Assembly: GCF_045223415.1 (NCBI RefSeq)
Contig: NZ_JBEQZJ010000015.1
Span: forward strand, 1 to 64,000
Length of the DNA: 64,000 nucleotides
DNA from: Hoskinsella mucinilytica
GTDB lineage: Bacteria > Bacillota_I > Bacilli_A > Erysipelotrichales > Erysipelotrichaceae
Direction of reading: 5' to 3'
Below the pieces are notes generated by a model, which did not search any database, had not been told where the DNA came from, and worked only from the letters and a program-made list of their open reading frames with translations. A program made the position numbers and the translations under genes. This document shows positions 1 to 7,743 of this stretch, in pieces (position 1 is the first letter of the stretch; every line of letters starts with the position of its first letter).

Positions 1-18
1 TATGGAAAGCTTTCCATA
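1..18. repeat. 18-bp perfect palindrome at window edge
   Basis: The first 18 bases, TATGGAAAGCTTTCCATA, equal their own reverse complement. No T-run follows directly, so a regulator site fits at least as well as a terminator. The gene it belongs to may lie outside the window. Confidence 0.45.
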
Positions 19-46
19 ATATTTTACTTTCTATAAATAAAAATAA

Positions 47-80
47 AAAAAGGCTTTATCCATTTAGGTAAAGCCCTACT
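47..80 (-). terminator. Rho-independent terminator of the CD3324-like gene
   Basis: Read on the minus strand, GGCTTTA and TAAAGCC pair around an 8-10 base loop and are followed by a run of Ts. It starts inside the stop end of the 76-339 gene. Confidence 0.8.
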
Positions 81-339
81 TGTTTTCCTTAACTATTTTA
101 CGAATTGAATCATAAGAAAGCCCAAAGCGATTGGATAATTCAATCATGTTGACTCCGTTCAAATATAATTCTACTATATTTTGATTACGTTGTTCATAAT
201 ATTTTTTAGAACCACTTTTACTTCCCCATGGTTTTTTCTTCTCTGATGAAGGAACATATAACAATTTTCCTCCTGCATAAGCTGAGAGCTCTTTTAATAG
301 TTCTTTAGGAAGCACATCTGCTGCATTGACATATTTCAT
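76..339 (-). CDS. CD3324-like small HTH protein
   Basis: 87 residues with the layout of the CD3324 family: an N-terminal MKYVNAADVLP segment, a short basic WGSKSGSKKYYEQRN stretch, and a C-terminal helix-turn-helix (about residues 52-85, with ELSNRFGLSYDSIRKIV as the likely recognition unit). Members are small Firmicutes proteins thought to bind DNA; their targets are not established. The start has an AAAGGAAGG site upstream. A 17-codon ORF and a long stem-loop lie between the likely promoter and this gene, which suggests attenuation or translational control (inference). Confidence 0.75.
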   Translation of the reverse strand: MKYVNAADVLPKELLKELSAYAGGKLLYVPSSEKKKPWGSKSGSKKYYEQRNQNIVELYLNGVNMIELSNRFGLSYDSIRKIVKENK

Positions 340-378
340 TCATGTATTCCTTCCTTTACTTAAAGTCATTAAATAAAG

Positions 379-446
379 TGCAGAATCAGCAGATAATGCA
401 ACTATTCTTTATCCCATACAGATCGTTGCATTACTACTATTCTGCA
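379..446 (-). other. Long two-part stem-loop in the CD3324-like leader
   Basis: TGCAGAAT (379-386) pairs with ATTCTGCA (439-446), and inside it TAATGCAAC (394-402) pairs with GTTGCATTA (425-433). That gives 17 base pairs with a small internal loop. It lies between a minus-strand mini-ORF, whose stop codon falls in the structure, and the CD3324-like start. In the minus direction only a weak T-rich stretch follows, so it may be an attenuator or a translational control element. Confidence 0.55.
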
Positions 447-490
447 TGGGGAAATTCACTATCTGAACTATTCATATTTTTAATGTTCAT
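437..490 (-). CDS. 17-codon ORF, possible leader peptide
   Basis: Reads MNIKNMNSSDSEFPHAE and then TAG. An AGGAGG sits 10 bases before the ATG. It precedes the 379-446 stem-loop and the CD3324-like gene in the same direction, so a leader-peptide role is possible. It has no recognised family. The ribosome site is the main support; the ORF is short enough to occur by chance. Confidence 0.35.
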   Translation of the reverse strand: MNIKNMNSSDSEFPHAE

Positions 491-546
491 TACATAGACA
501 CCTCCTGTTTTTATATAATATTTATTAATAATCCTTGTATAGTATA

Positions 547-599
547 GCAAAGTAATCATGAAAAATCTATGACTCTTTGATAAAGGATAATTACTTTGC
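547..599. repeat. 10-bp inverted repeat in the 340-874 gap
   Basis: GCAAAGTAAT (547-556) and ATTACTTTGC (590-599) are perfect inverted arms around 33 bases. This could be a regulator site or a weak hairpin. The rest of the 340-874 interval is AT-rich. Near its right end it holds a TG-A-TATAAT extended -10 element at 815-823, which can serve the 875 gene. Confidence 0.4.
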
Positions 600-874
600 C
601 ATAACTAAAATACAAGAGGACAAAGAAAATCTTACATTATGGCATGTATATTCCATTATTATTAATTTATGATTAAAAAAAAGAATATCGCATCATAAAA
701 AAGTACTAAATTATAAAGTTAAAATTTGAAATGGATTATAAAATATTTAATATAAGGTATATTTCATACATTTTTTCTGAAATCACTTTAGATCATTTCA
801 ATATAAATACGATTTGATATAATATATTTGTCATATAAAGGGATGCAGATCATTCTGCTGAAGGGAGTAAATAA

Positions 875-1339
875 ATGAAAAAATTAATGGTTTTTGCATG
901 TGCAGCATTATTGCTTGCTGGATGTGGATCTTCAAAGGAAGAGGAAGTCAAAAAAGAGTCAAAAACTTGTTCAATTGAAGAAGCAGGTATGGGAATGGCA
1001 ATTAAAATGGATGCAGAGGATGATGTCATTAAAAATATTGAAATGACGATCACGATGCCTTCAACATTAACCGGAATTGATGCTTCTACATTAAGCGAAG
1101 AAGATCTAAAGGAAGCAGGAAAAGCAGGACTTGCGAATATCGGTGTAGAAGAAGGAACAGAAGGAGTCACAGCAACGTTTAAGGCTAAGGATAAAGACTT
1201 AGAAATGACGGTAGGATTTGATTTAAAGAAAACAGATGCTGAGATATTAAAACAAATGGGAGTATCTGAAGAAATAACAGACTCTAAGTTAAGTGACGCA
1301 GTAAAAGGAGCTAGTTCTGAAGGATTTACTTGTAAATAA
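875..1339 (+). CDS. Lipoprotein, YehR/DUF1307-like, copy 1
   Basis: 154 residues with a lipoprotein signal peptide: a basic MKK start, a hydrophobic core and the lipobox LLAGC, with Cys17 as the lipidated residue. The mature part is acidic, has TCSIEEAGMGMAI-type strands and repeats a D-D-V-I..I-E-M-T-I pattern. It resembles the YehR/DUF1307 lipoproteins, whose role is unknown; that match is from memory and is tentative. A GAAGGGAG ribosome site precedes ATG 875 and an extended -10 element lies at 815-823. The next gene (1455-1922) is a clear paralogue, so this is a tandem duplication. Confidence 0.7.
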   Translation: MKKLMVFACAALLLAGCGSSKEEEVKKESKTCSIEEAGMGMAIKMDAEDDVIKNIEMTITMPSTLTGIDASTLSEEDLKEAGKAGLANIGVEEGTEGVTATFKAKDKDLEMTVGFDLKKTDAEILKQMGVSEEITDSKLSDAVKGASSEGFTCK

Positions 1340-1357
1340 GTGTTTAATGTAACAATA

Positions 1358-1391
1358 ACAGCAATCTTTATGGTTGCTGTTTCTGTTTTCT
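1358..1391 (+). terminator. Terminator between the two lipoprotein genes
   Basis: ACAGCAA (1358-1364) pairs with TTGCTGT (1374-1380), followed by TTCTGTTTTC. The T-tract is modest, so some readthrough into the second lipoprotein gene is likely. Confidence 0.65.
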
Positions 1392-1454
1392 GTGTAAAAT
1401 GTAGACATCTGATGGTATGATGCTTTACAATAGATTTTTATAGGAGGGATTTCA

Positions 1455-1922
1455 TTGAAAAAGCTATTCCTTGTGATAACCATATTGTTTTTATTTGGTT
1501 GTAGCACAGAAGAAACAGAAGTAGTAAAAGAAACAAAAACTTGTAAAACACAGAGTCAAGGAAATCAAATAGAAATGTTGATGAATGCAGAAAATGATGT
1601 GATTCAAACAATTAACATTAGATATCTTATGCCTGAAAAAAATATAGGGATCAATGCCTCTGAACTTTCAGAAGAAGAAATAGAGAATGCAGGCGATTCT
1701 ATCTTAACACAGCTTGGGGTTAAGGAAAGTGATGAGGGGATTCAGGTTGAAGTAAGCGCTAAAAAGAAAGATCTATTAATTGAAATCAGCTTTGATTTAT
1801 CCAAAGCAGATACATCTGTATTAGAAGTTTTTGGGGTAAGTGGAAATCCGGAAAATGTAAAGTTAAGTGATACCGTTCAACATGCTCAACAAAGTCAAAC
1901 ACTTTCCTTTACATGTCAATAA
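1455..1922 (+). CDS. Lipoprotein, YehR/DUF1307-like, copy 2
   Basis: 155 residues, paralogous along its whole length to the 875-1339 product. It shares the TCK/TCS segment after the signal peptide, the N-D-V-I-Q-T-I strand, GI(N/D)ASELSEEE and the terminal SFTCQ/GFTCK. The lipobox is LFGC. It starts at TTG 1455 behind a TAGGAGGG site; no ATG fits as well. The two copies keep paired cysteines near the start of the mature part and at the C-terminus, consistent with a disulfide in the exported domain (inference). Confidence 0.7.
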   Translation: MKKLFLVITILFLFGCSTEETEVVKETKTCKTQSQGNQIEMLMNAENDVIQTINIRYLMPEKNIGINASELSEEEIENAGDSILTQLGVKESDEGIQVEVSAKKKDLLIEISFDLSKADTSVLEVFGVSGNPENVKLSDTVQHAQQSQTLSFTCQ

Positions 1923-1935
1923 ACAGGAGGCATCT

Positions 1936-2436
1936 ATGACAAAGATTCGTAATGAAGCAAGGATAAAAAATCCTTTGGTAACAGCAGTCCGTGGGCAACT
2001 TGAACAACGAGCATCTTGGTTATATCTATTATGCGATGAGGCATCTAAAAAAGGCATTGATCCTAAAGAAATCGGACCTGCCGCTATCAAACGTTGTGGT
2101 CTTGCGCAAGGAAAAGAGCTTGTCACAAAGGGAAATACGATCAGTTTAAAGGGACTAAGAAAAACGTTATTTACCAAACCAGCACAATGGATGTTTGAAA
2201 TGAAAGTACAAAATTGTAGTGATGATCAACTGGAAATCCATTTTCATTATTGTCCATTGGTCAAAGCATGGCAAAAAGCAGGATGTAGTGATGAAGAAAT
2301 CGCAATGTACTGTGATATCGCAATGTGTGGAGATCGTGGTATTGGTGAAGCATATGGATGTAAACTTGATTTAAAGAAAACCATCGCCAATGGAGATGAT
2401 ATCTGTCATCTACGCTATTATAGAGATAAGAAATAA
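1936..2436 (+). CDS. L-2-amino-thiazoline-4-carboxylic acid hydrolase-like protein
   Basis: 166 residues. The C-terminal half has the pattern of the ATC hydrolase family: HYCPLVKAWQKAG, then an EEIAMYCDIAMCGDRG segment with cysteines, and a final DDICHLRYYRD. The founding enzyme opens a thiazoline ring on the way to L-cysteine, but most family members are uncharacterised, so substrate and pathway are unknown here. The ATG at 1936 is preferred over an upstream in-frame ATG because AGGAGG (1925-1930) lies directly before it. It follows the lipoprotein gene by 13 bases and is probably co-transcribed. Confidence 0.7.
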   Translation: MTKIRNEARIKNPLVTAVRGQLEQRASWLYLLCDEASKKGIDPKEIGPAAIKRCGLAQGKELVTKGNTISLKGLRKTLFTKPAQWMFEMKVQNCSDDQLEIHFHYCPLVKAWQKAGCSDEEIAMYCDIAMCGDRGIGEAYGCKLDLKKTIANGDDICHLRYYRDKK

Positions 2437-2468
2437 CATAGAAATAACAAAAAGACGACTTCCATCGG

Positions 2469-2500
2469 AGACGATCTTTCGGGATCGTTTTTTCTTTTTG
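2469..2500 (+). terminator. Terminator after the ATC-hydrolase-like gene
   Basis: ACGATC (2471-2476) pairs with GATCGT (2483-2488) around a TTTCGG loop, followed by TTTTTCTTTTT. Confidence 0.8.
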
Positions 2501-2582
2501 TATGAAAGTTTCAGACTTTTGAAAAGGAATCCTTTTTTGAACGTGATATAATCAAACTAAATGTGAAAAGGAGGATACGACG

Positions 2583-4061
2583 ATGTTTCCAAAAGAATTT
2601 TTATGGGGTGGCGCAACTGCTGCCAATCAATATGAAGGTGGTTTTGCGGACGGTGGTAAAGGTGTTAATACCTCAGATGTATTAACTGCAGGATCTCATA
2701 CAACACCACGACAAATGACATGGATAAATCCTACGACAGGTGAAACCGGCAGCACCGGTATGGGCTTTGGCTCACCAATGGAACTTCCAGAAGGCGCAAT
2801 TCCCGCTGTGATTGAAGATACCTATTATCCAAGTCATGTTGCAACAGATTTTTATCATCATTATAAAGAAGATATCGCATTGATGGGAGAGATGGGATTT
2901 AAAACCTTTCGATTAAGTATGAACTGGGCACGTATTTTTCCTAATGGAGATGATGATGTCGCAAATGAAGAAGGATTGGCATTTTATGATGCTGTTTTTG
3001 ATGAATGTAAAAAATATGATATTGAACCATTGGTGACTTTATCTCATTATGAAACACCATTACATTTGACTGTGAAATACGGAGGATGGAAAAGTAGAAA
3101 GTTGATTCCTTTATTTGAGAAATATGCCAAAACGGTAATGTCTCATTATAAAGGCAAAGTAAAATACTGGTTGACATTCAATGAGATCAATATGATGCAA
3201 TGGGGTTGTTTTATGGCAGGTGGATTGATTGATTCCAGTGAACAGGCCAAGGCGCAAGGGGCTCATAATCAATTTGTGGCTTCTGCATTGACGGTCAAAG
3301 CAGCTCATGAAATCAGTGAAGATATCCAAGTAGGGCAAATGCTTGCTTATCAGCCAATGTATGCTTATACTTGTGATCCTGCTGATCAATTAATGGTGAT
3401 GGAACAGGCACATGGGACACTATGGTTTTCTGATGTACAAACCGGTGGAAAATACCCAAGCTATAAATTAAAAGAATATGAAAGAAAAGGTATCGTATTA
3501 GATACAGAACCGGAAGACTTTCAACTTTTGGAAACGTACCCGGCTGATTTCTTATCTTTCTCTTGTTATGGTTCTAGCACCTTCACTACACATGAAGATG
3601 CTATAGAAGGCGGTGGGAACTTAATGATGGGAATTAAGAATCCATATTTAAATACCAATGCATGGGGATGGGCAACGGATCCTGCTTGTTTAAGACTTGC
3701 GTTAAATACTTTATATGAACGATATCATAAACCACTATGGATCGTAGAAAATGGTATCGGTTGGGATGATAAAAAGGAAGCAGATGGCAGTGTTCATGAT
3801 TCTTATCGAATTGAATACCTTCGTCAAAATATCCAGTCTATGGATGATGCAATTAATCTAGATGGTGTTGATTTGATGGGTTATACTATGTGGGGTTGTA
3901 TTGATTTGGTATCTGCAGGTACCGGAGAAATGAAAAAACGTTATGGATTTGTTTATGTTGATCGTGATGATGCCGGAAACGGAAGTTTAGAAAGAAGTAG
4001 AAAAGATTCGTTCTATTGGTATAAGAAGGTTATCGCTACTCAAGGACAGGATCTTCAATGA
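2583..4061 (+). CDS. bglA: 6-phospho-beta-glucosidase, GH1
   Basis: 492 residues, full length for glycoside hydrolase family 1. It begins with the GH1 signature FPKEFLWGGATAANQ. The acid/base Glu is in TFNEIN (E201) and the nucleophile Glu is in IVENGIG (E389). The C-terminal RSRKDSFYWYKKVI block (about 471-484) matches the phosphate-binding loop of 6-phospho-glycosidases, so the substrate is probably a PTS-imported phosphorylated beta-glucoside. The enzyme is cytoplasmic. An extended -10 (TGATATAAT, 2544-2552) and a GGAGG site precede it. The HAD phosphatase gene overlaps its stop by ATGA. No PTS gene is adjacent. The symbol is a family-level label. Confidence 0.93.
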   Translation: MFPKEFLWGGATAANQYEGGFADGGKGVNTSDVLTAGSHTTPRQMTWINPTTGETGSTGMGFGSPMELPEGAIPAVIEDTYYPSHVATDFYHHYKEDIALMGEMGFKTFRLSMNWARIFPNGDDDVANEEGLAFYDAVFDECKKYDIEPLVTLSHYETPLHLTVKYGGWKSRKLIPLFEKYAKTVMSHYKGKVKYWLTFNEINMMQWGCFMAGGLIDSSEQAKAQGAHNQFVASALTVKAAHEISEDIQVGQMLAYQPMYAYTCDPADQLMVMEQAHGTLWFSDVQTGGKYPSYKLKEYERKGIVLDTEPEDFQLLETYPADFLSFSCYGSSTFTTHEDAIEGGGNLMMGIKNPYLNTNAWGWATDPACLRLALNTLYERYHKPLWIVENGIGWDDKKEADGSVHDSYRIEYLRQNIQSMDDAINLDGVDLMGYTMWGCIDLVSAGTGEMKKRYGFVYVDRDDAGNGSLERSRKDSFYWYKKVIATQGQDLQ

Positions 4062-4891
4062 TACGTTTATTCGCATGTGATTTAGATGGAACCTTGTTGA
4101 ATCAAGATCATGAAAGTGATGAGATCATTCTAGAGGCGGTGGATCAGGTATTAGAATCCGGTAGACAATTTGCAATTGCGACTGGAAGACATATGCATAT
4201 CAATCAAATCAAAAAGCTTGGAATGCATGATCGAGCTATCTATACGATTTGTATGAATGGCTCATTGATCATGGATCAAAATCAAAACATCATTTATCAA
4301 AAGAGTGTGAACCAAGATTTTTTACATGAGATGTTAACACGATTTCCAAAGATTGACTTTGAATGTATCGGAATGAATCACACCTATATGCGTACCTCTA
4401 AGGAAGATCATATCAAACAATTTGAACAAAGAAGTATTTGGAAAAAGGTACTGAAGAAGCCGGATATCTCTGAGTTTTTAAAAGATTGCAGATTCAATCA
4501 ATCAAATGAGGATATTCTCCAACATGAAATTATGAAAGTCAACTGTCGTGTAGAAGATAGATATCAACATGATCAATTAATGAATTATATTCATGAACAT
4601 CGGGATATCGTGGTGAATGCTCCTTTTGATGAAGGAATCTTTGAGATCACAGACAAAGCTGTCAATAAAGGGGAAGCTGTTGCAAGGCTCGCACAGTTAC
4701 TTCATATTCAAGATAATGAAGTAGCGGTATATGGTGATGGTGGTAATGATATAGAAATGTTGAAACGTTTTAAATATGCCTATGCCACAGCAAATGCAAG
4801 TGAAGCCGCTAAACAGGCAGCCGGTAATGTCATTGGCCATTGTGATGAACATGGGGTACCAAAGCATATCCTTCAGATTATAAAAAATTAG
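4058..4891 (+). CDS. Cof-type HAD-IIB sugar phosphatase
   Basis: 277 residues. The HAD motif I DLDGTLLN is at the N-terminus (nucleophile Asp8, acid Asp10) and motif IV GDGGNDIEML lies near residue 225, with a C2B cap between them. This arrangement is typical of Cof/YidA phosphatases acting on sugar phosphates. The start codon overlaps the stop of the phospho-beta-glucosidase gene (ATGA), so translation is coupled. This suggests it may relieve sugar-phosphate build-up during glucoside use (inference). Substrate unknown. Confidence 0.9.
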   Translation: MIRLFACDLDGTLLNQDHESDEIILEAVDQVLESGRQFAIATGRHMHINQIKKLGMHDRAIYTICMNGSLIMDQNQNIIYQKSVNQDFLHEMLTRFPKIDFECIGMNHTYMRTSKEDHIKQFEQRSIWKKVLKKPDISEFLKDCRFNQSNEDILQHEIMKVNCRVEDRYQHDQLMNYIHEHRDIVVNAPFDEGIFEITDKAVNKGEAVARLAQLLHIQDNEVAVYGDGGNDIEMLKRFKYAYATANASEAAKQAAGNVIGHCDEHGVPKHILQIIKN

Positions 4892-4923
4892 ATTATGATC
4901 GAATATCATAACATTATGTATGG

Positions 4924-5161
4924 TATGCGATTTTTTCTATTCTTAAAAAATTATTTGCGTTGCATTGGTGCAACGAAAAATGCAACGAAAGTTTATTCGT
5001 TGCACTTTGATAGATATTACGATAAGTAAAAAGTCTAAATAAGCATATTTTTCAGCTATTAAGAGATGAAAACTATCATCGTATATTAAGATATTATGCG
5101 TTTTTCTATTCCTAAAGAAGCATTTGCGTTGTATGAATGCAACCTAAAATGCAACGAATGT
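4924..5161. repeat. Two diverged ~68-bp direct repeats with TGCAACG motifs
   Basis: Copy 1 (4924-4992) and copy 2 (5095-5161) share TATGCG, TTTTTCTATTC, ATTTGCGTTG and AAATGCAACGAA in the same order. In copy 1, CGTTGCA (4958-4964), TGCAACG (4969-4975), TGCAACG (4981-4987) and CGTTGCA (4998-5004) form back-to-back hairpins. This occupies most of the 388-base gap after the HAD gene. Origin unknown: it may be decayed coding DNA or a small mobile repeat. Confidence 0.5.
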
Positions 5162-5192
5162 ATAATGTGTTTTTCAGATTACATTACATTGA

Positions 5193-5498
5193 AAATTTGG
5201 AACAGGAATAAAAAGGATCAATGAATCCTATCATAAAAATCTTACAAAACCTGTTTATCGCATTTTTGAAAATTCTATTTTGGTGATTTTACCGATTTTA
5301 GATGGTGATTTAGACTTAAATGATGATGAGGAAATGATTGTAACCTATTTGCGTGGCAACAAAGCTTTGACTAGAGTGCAACTTGATCAATTAACTGGTT
5401 TTAATAAGGCAAAAACAGTAAGGATATTAAATCAATTGTTAAAGAGAAATATCATTCGAAAAACAGGTAAAGGAAAGATAACAAAATATTTGGTATAG
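5193..5498 (+). pseudogene. C-terminal remnant of RecG-like/AlbA_2 transcriptional regulator
   Basis: An open frame of 101 codons begins right after an in-frame TGA (5190-5192) and reads KFGTGIKRINESY, then FENSILVILPIL, then a winged-helix segment ending GKITKYLV. The FGTGIKRI motif and the C-terminal winged helix are typical of the ATP-binding C-terminal half of AlbA_2/RecG-related regulators, which are normally 400-550 residues. The N-terminal DNA-binding half is missing, so this is a truncated relic. It sits in a cluster of broken genes. Confidence 0.7.
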
Positions 5499-5669
5499 TT
5501 ATTTCGTTGTTACACATATAAATTTATTGTACAGAATCATAAGCCAAAAGCAAAGAAAAGTAAAACATTTCTTGGAATGATGAGAATTTTGTTGATAAGA
5601 TTTCTTGGAATGATGATAATTTGTGCAAAAAAAATTGTTGGATTTATGAAATGATGCTAAAGTGATACA

Positions 5670-6186
5670 ATGGAACTGAAAAGGAAGGTTTATCAGAATC
5701 TACTGGATTGGAAAAGAAAAAAGGGTAGAACTGCTATGCTGATTGAAGGTGCTAGAAGAGTAGGTAAGTCTTATATCGCAAAGAAATTTGCGGAAAATGA
5801 ATATCAAAGTTATATTTTAATTGACTTCAGTAAAGCTGATGAGGATATCAAAGATTTATTTGTATATGATCTCATGGAAAGGGGATGTTCATGGAAAACT
5901 ATGTAGCACAGACTTTGGCTTTTCAAAAACATAAGCTGTATTTCTATAGTCAATATGATAAAGAAAATGTGAAAAATCGTATGGAAATAGATTTCCTTAT
6001 CACAAGGGAAAAAAGATATGCCCAATAGAAGTAAAATCATTAAATTATAAAGCACATAGTTTCATTGATAAATTTAGAACAAAATTCAATAAGAAAATTG
6101 GACAGAGCTATATCATTTATACCAAAGATTTGAAGCAAGAAGATGATATCTTGTGCTTGCCTATCTATATGACGATGTTCTTATAA
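5670..6186 (+). pseudogene. AAA ATPase/DUF4143 remnant, internally deleted and frameshifted
   Basis: The first 78 codons carry the N-terminus of the DUF4143 ATPase family with Walker A GARRVGKS. The frame then stops at 5904-5906. In another frame, MENYVAQTLAFQKHKLYFYS onward is the C-terminal nuclease-like DUF4143 segment, and a further shift near an A-run at 6008-6014 is needed to continue as KKICPIEVKSLNYKAHSF. The ATPase core, roughly 200-250 residues, is missing. A functional protein is not expected. Confidence 0.8.
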
Positions 6187-6215
6187 GGAAATAGATAATA
6201 TATAAGAGAGTAAGA

Positions 6216-6254
6216 AAAAGGTTATATATGTCATTTTAGCATATATAACCTTTT
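6216..6254. terminator. 15-bp bidirectional terminator
   Basis: AAAAGGTTATATATG (6216-6230) and CATATATAACCTTTT (6240-6254) pair perfectly around nine bases. The arms give A- and T-rich flanks in both directions. It separates the ATPase remnant from the minus-strand amidohydrolase remnant. Confidence 0.8.
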
Positions 6255-6280
6255 GTGATATAAAATGGTCTTCCTCTTTC

Positions 6281-6525
6281 TTATAGGAACTTATCCAATT
6301 CTTTTTCGATTTCCTCAACTTTTTTTACTTTTGAATGCTCAATGATTTTACCTCTTGTGACAACCATTTCAATGTTACGTAGTGCAGTTAGATCATCTAA
6401 AGGATTTTTCTTAGTCACAATAAAATCTGCACATTTCCCAGTTTCTATCGTTCCTGTAAAACGCCCGATACCAGCGATATCTTTATTATCTTCAATATCT
6501 ATCTGTTTTCTTTCTGCGAAAAAGA
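6281..6525 (-). pseudogene. C-terminal remnant of an amidohydrolase
   Basis: Minus-strand translation gives DIAGIGRFTGTIETGKCADF, then IVTKKNPLDDLTAL and MVVTRGKIIEHSK, ending DKFL and TAA (6281-6283). This is the typical last 75 residues of metal-dependent amidohydrolases (imidazolonepropionase-like): G-x-I-x-x-G-K-x-A-D followed by NPL-x-D. The catalytic barrel is absent, as the upstream sequence belongs to other frames and then to the Fic gene. A relic of a deletion. Confidence 0.75.
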
Positions 6526-6574
6526 ATTATTTCTTATCACTGTTTTCTTTTGTTCTTTATTCAATTTCGCAAAT

Positions 6575-7339
6575 CTATCTCTCTATTTCATCTTTCTTTT
6601 GATAGAGATTTCCAACCAATTCATCATAAAGCGCCATATATCGATCTTGAGAATTTAAACAGGTATCCATTAAATATCCTTTTTCACTGGAGTATTCTTT
6701 TAAACCTCTATAATAAAAACTCTTATGAATATCTTCAATGATAAAAGGAACGATATCATGTTTTAAGCATTCTTTGAACATGATCATTCTGCCTACTCGA
6801 CCATTTCCGTCCTGAAAACCATGAATGCTTTCAAAGCGATAATGAAAATCAACGATATCTTCAAACTCAATTTTTTTCTTTGCATGATACTCATTCAGCA
6901 GTTTTGTCATCACTTTTTCCACATCTTCAGGAGCTACTGTTTCAGTATGATCACCAATGATATTGGGCAAAAGCTTCCAGTCACCAACACGGAACCATTC
7001 AAGTTCAGCATCATTGCTACCGTTTTTTAGAATTTCATGAAACTTCTTCATGAGATCCGTATCCAGTTCATCGTCACAGTGATCAAGCATATAATCAAAC
7101 AACCTGAAATGATTATGTGTTTCAATAATATCATTATATCTTATCGCTTCTCCTTGATTTGGCAGGATAGTATTTGTTTCAAAAATCATTCTTGTCTGCT
7201 CTTGTGTCAATCTGCTTCCTTCTATATGATTGGAATTATATGCAAAGCTCACCTGCGTCAAGTGATAAAGGTTGCCCTTCATTTTTATCTTTTTTTGCTC
7301 TCGCAATGCTCTTTTCACATCGTACTTTTTCTCTGCCAT
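6575..7339 (-). CDS. Fic family protein
   Basis: 254 residues. The Fic active-site motif is HGFQDGNGRVGR (residues 173-184; His175-equivalent catalytic His is H173), close to HPFxxGNGRxGR but with Gly at the second position. An N-terminal inhibitory helix S-N-H-I-E-G (36-41) fits the (S/T)xxxE(G/N) consensus, so this would be a self-inhibited class II Fic enzyme. Fic proteins usually transfer AMP to target hydroxyls; the target is unknown. A GAGG site precedes the ATG. No antitoxin gene is needed for this class and none is adjacent. Confidence 0.88.
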   Translation of the reverse strand: MAEKKYDVKRALREQKKIKMKGNLYHLTQVSFAYNSNHIEGSRLTQEQTRMIFETNTILPNQGEAIRYNDIIETHNHFRLFDYMLDHCDDELDTDLMKKFHEILKNGSNDAELEWFRVGDWKLLPNIIGDHTETVAPEDVEKVMTKLLNEYHAKKKIEFEDIVDFHYRFESIHGFQDGNGRVGRMIMFKECLKHDIVPFIIEDIHKSFYYRGLKEYSSEKGYLMDTCLNSQDRYMALYDELVGNLYQKKDEIER

Positions 7340-7743
7340 ATTGGTTCCTCATTTCTGTGTTTAAAACTCCTTACTATTATACCAATTTCTTTTTATATAT
7401 GCATTAAAATAACGTTATTTACAGTCACTCCTATCCGGTTTCTTTTTTTGCGACAGGCAATTCAATTCTGCAATATTGATTTCATCCTTTTTTTTGGTCT
7501 AAACAACATAATTCACAGGATACTGGGCAGGCCCATATGCTGATCTCTGTTATCAAAAATATCACTCACGCTATGTTTCGATTTGATTCTCTCATAAGTA
7601 TTTCACAATGATCTTCTAAAAGGTCTACATCCGAAGTAACTTTTCAAAATATATGTAGAATACGCTTTCATAATGGGCTATAATGAGGTAAAGAAAGTTA
7701 GATATCTATGATTTTGGCTACTAACTAATGAGGAGTGATAAGA
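7340..7743. other. Intergenic region upstream of the PIN-GNAT gene
   Basis: About 400 bases without a supported gene. A TATAAT at 7679-7684 with a weak TAGAAT about 17 bases upstream is a plausible promoter for the 7744 gene. Open frames here lack ribosome sites and look like shadows or decayed sequence. Confidence 0.4.

Noticed and set aside
5670..5906. Intact small ATPase of 78 residues
   Set aside because: Its continuation in other frames matches the missing C-terminal part of DUF4143 ATPases, so it is a broken gene.
7037..7543. Long plus-strand ORFs through the Fic gene
   Set aside because: No ribosome site, hydrophobic nonsense composition, and they lie antisense to a clear Fic enzyme.
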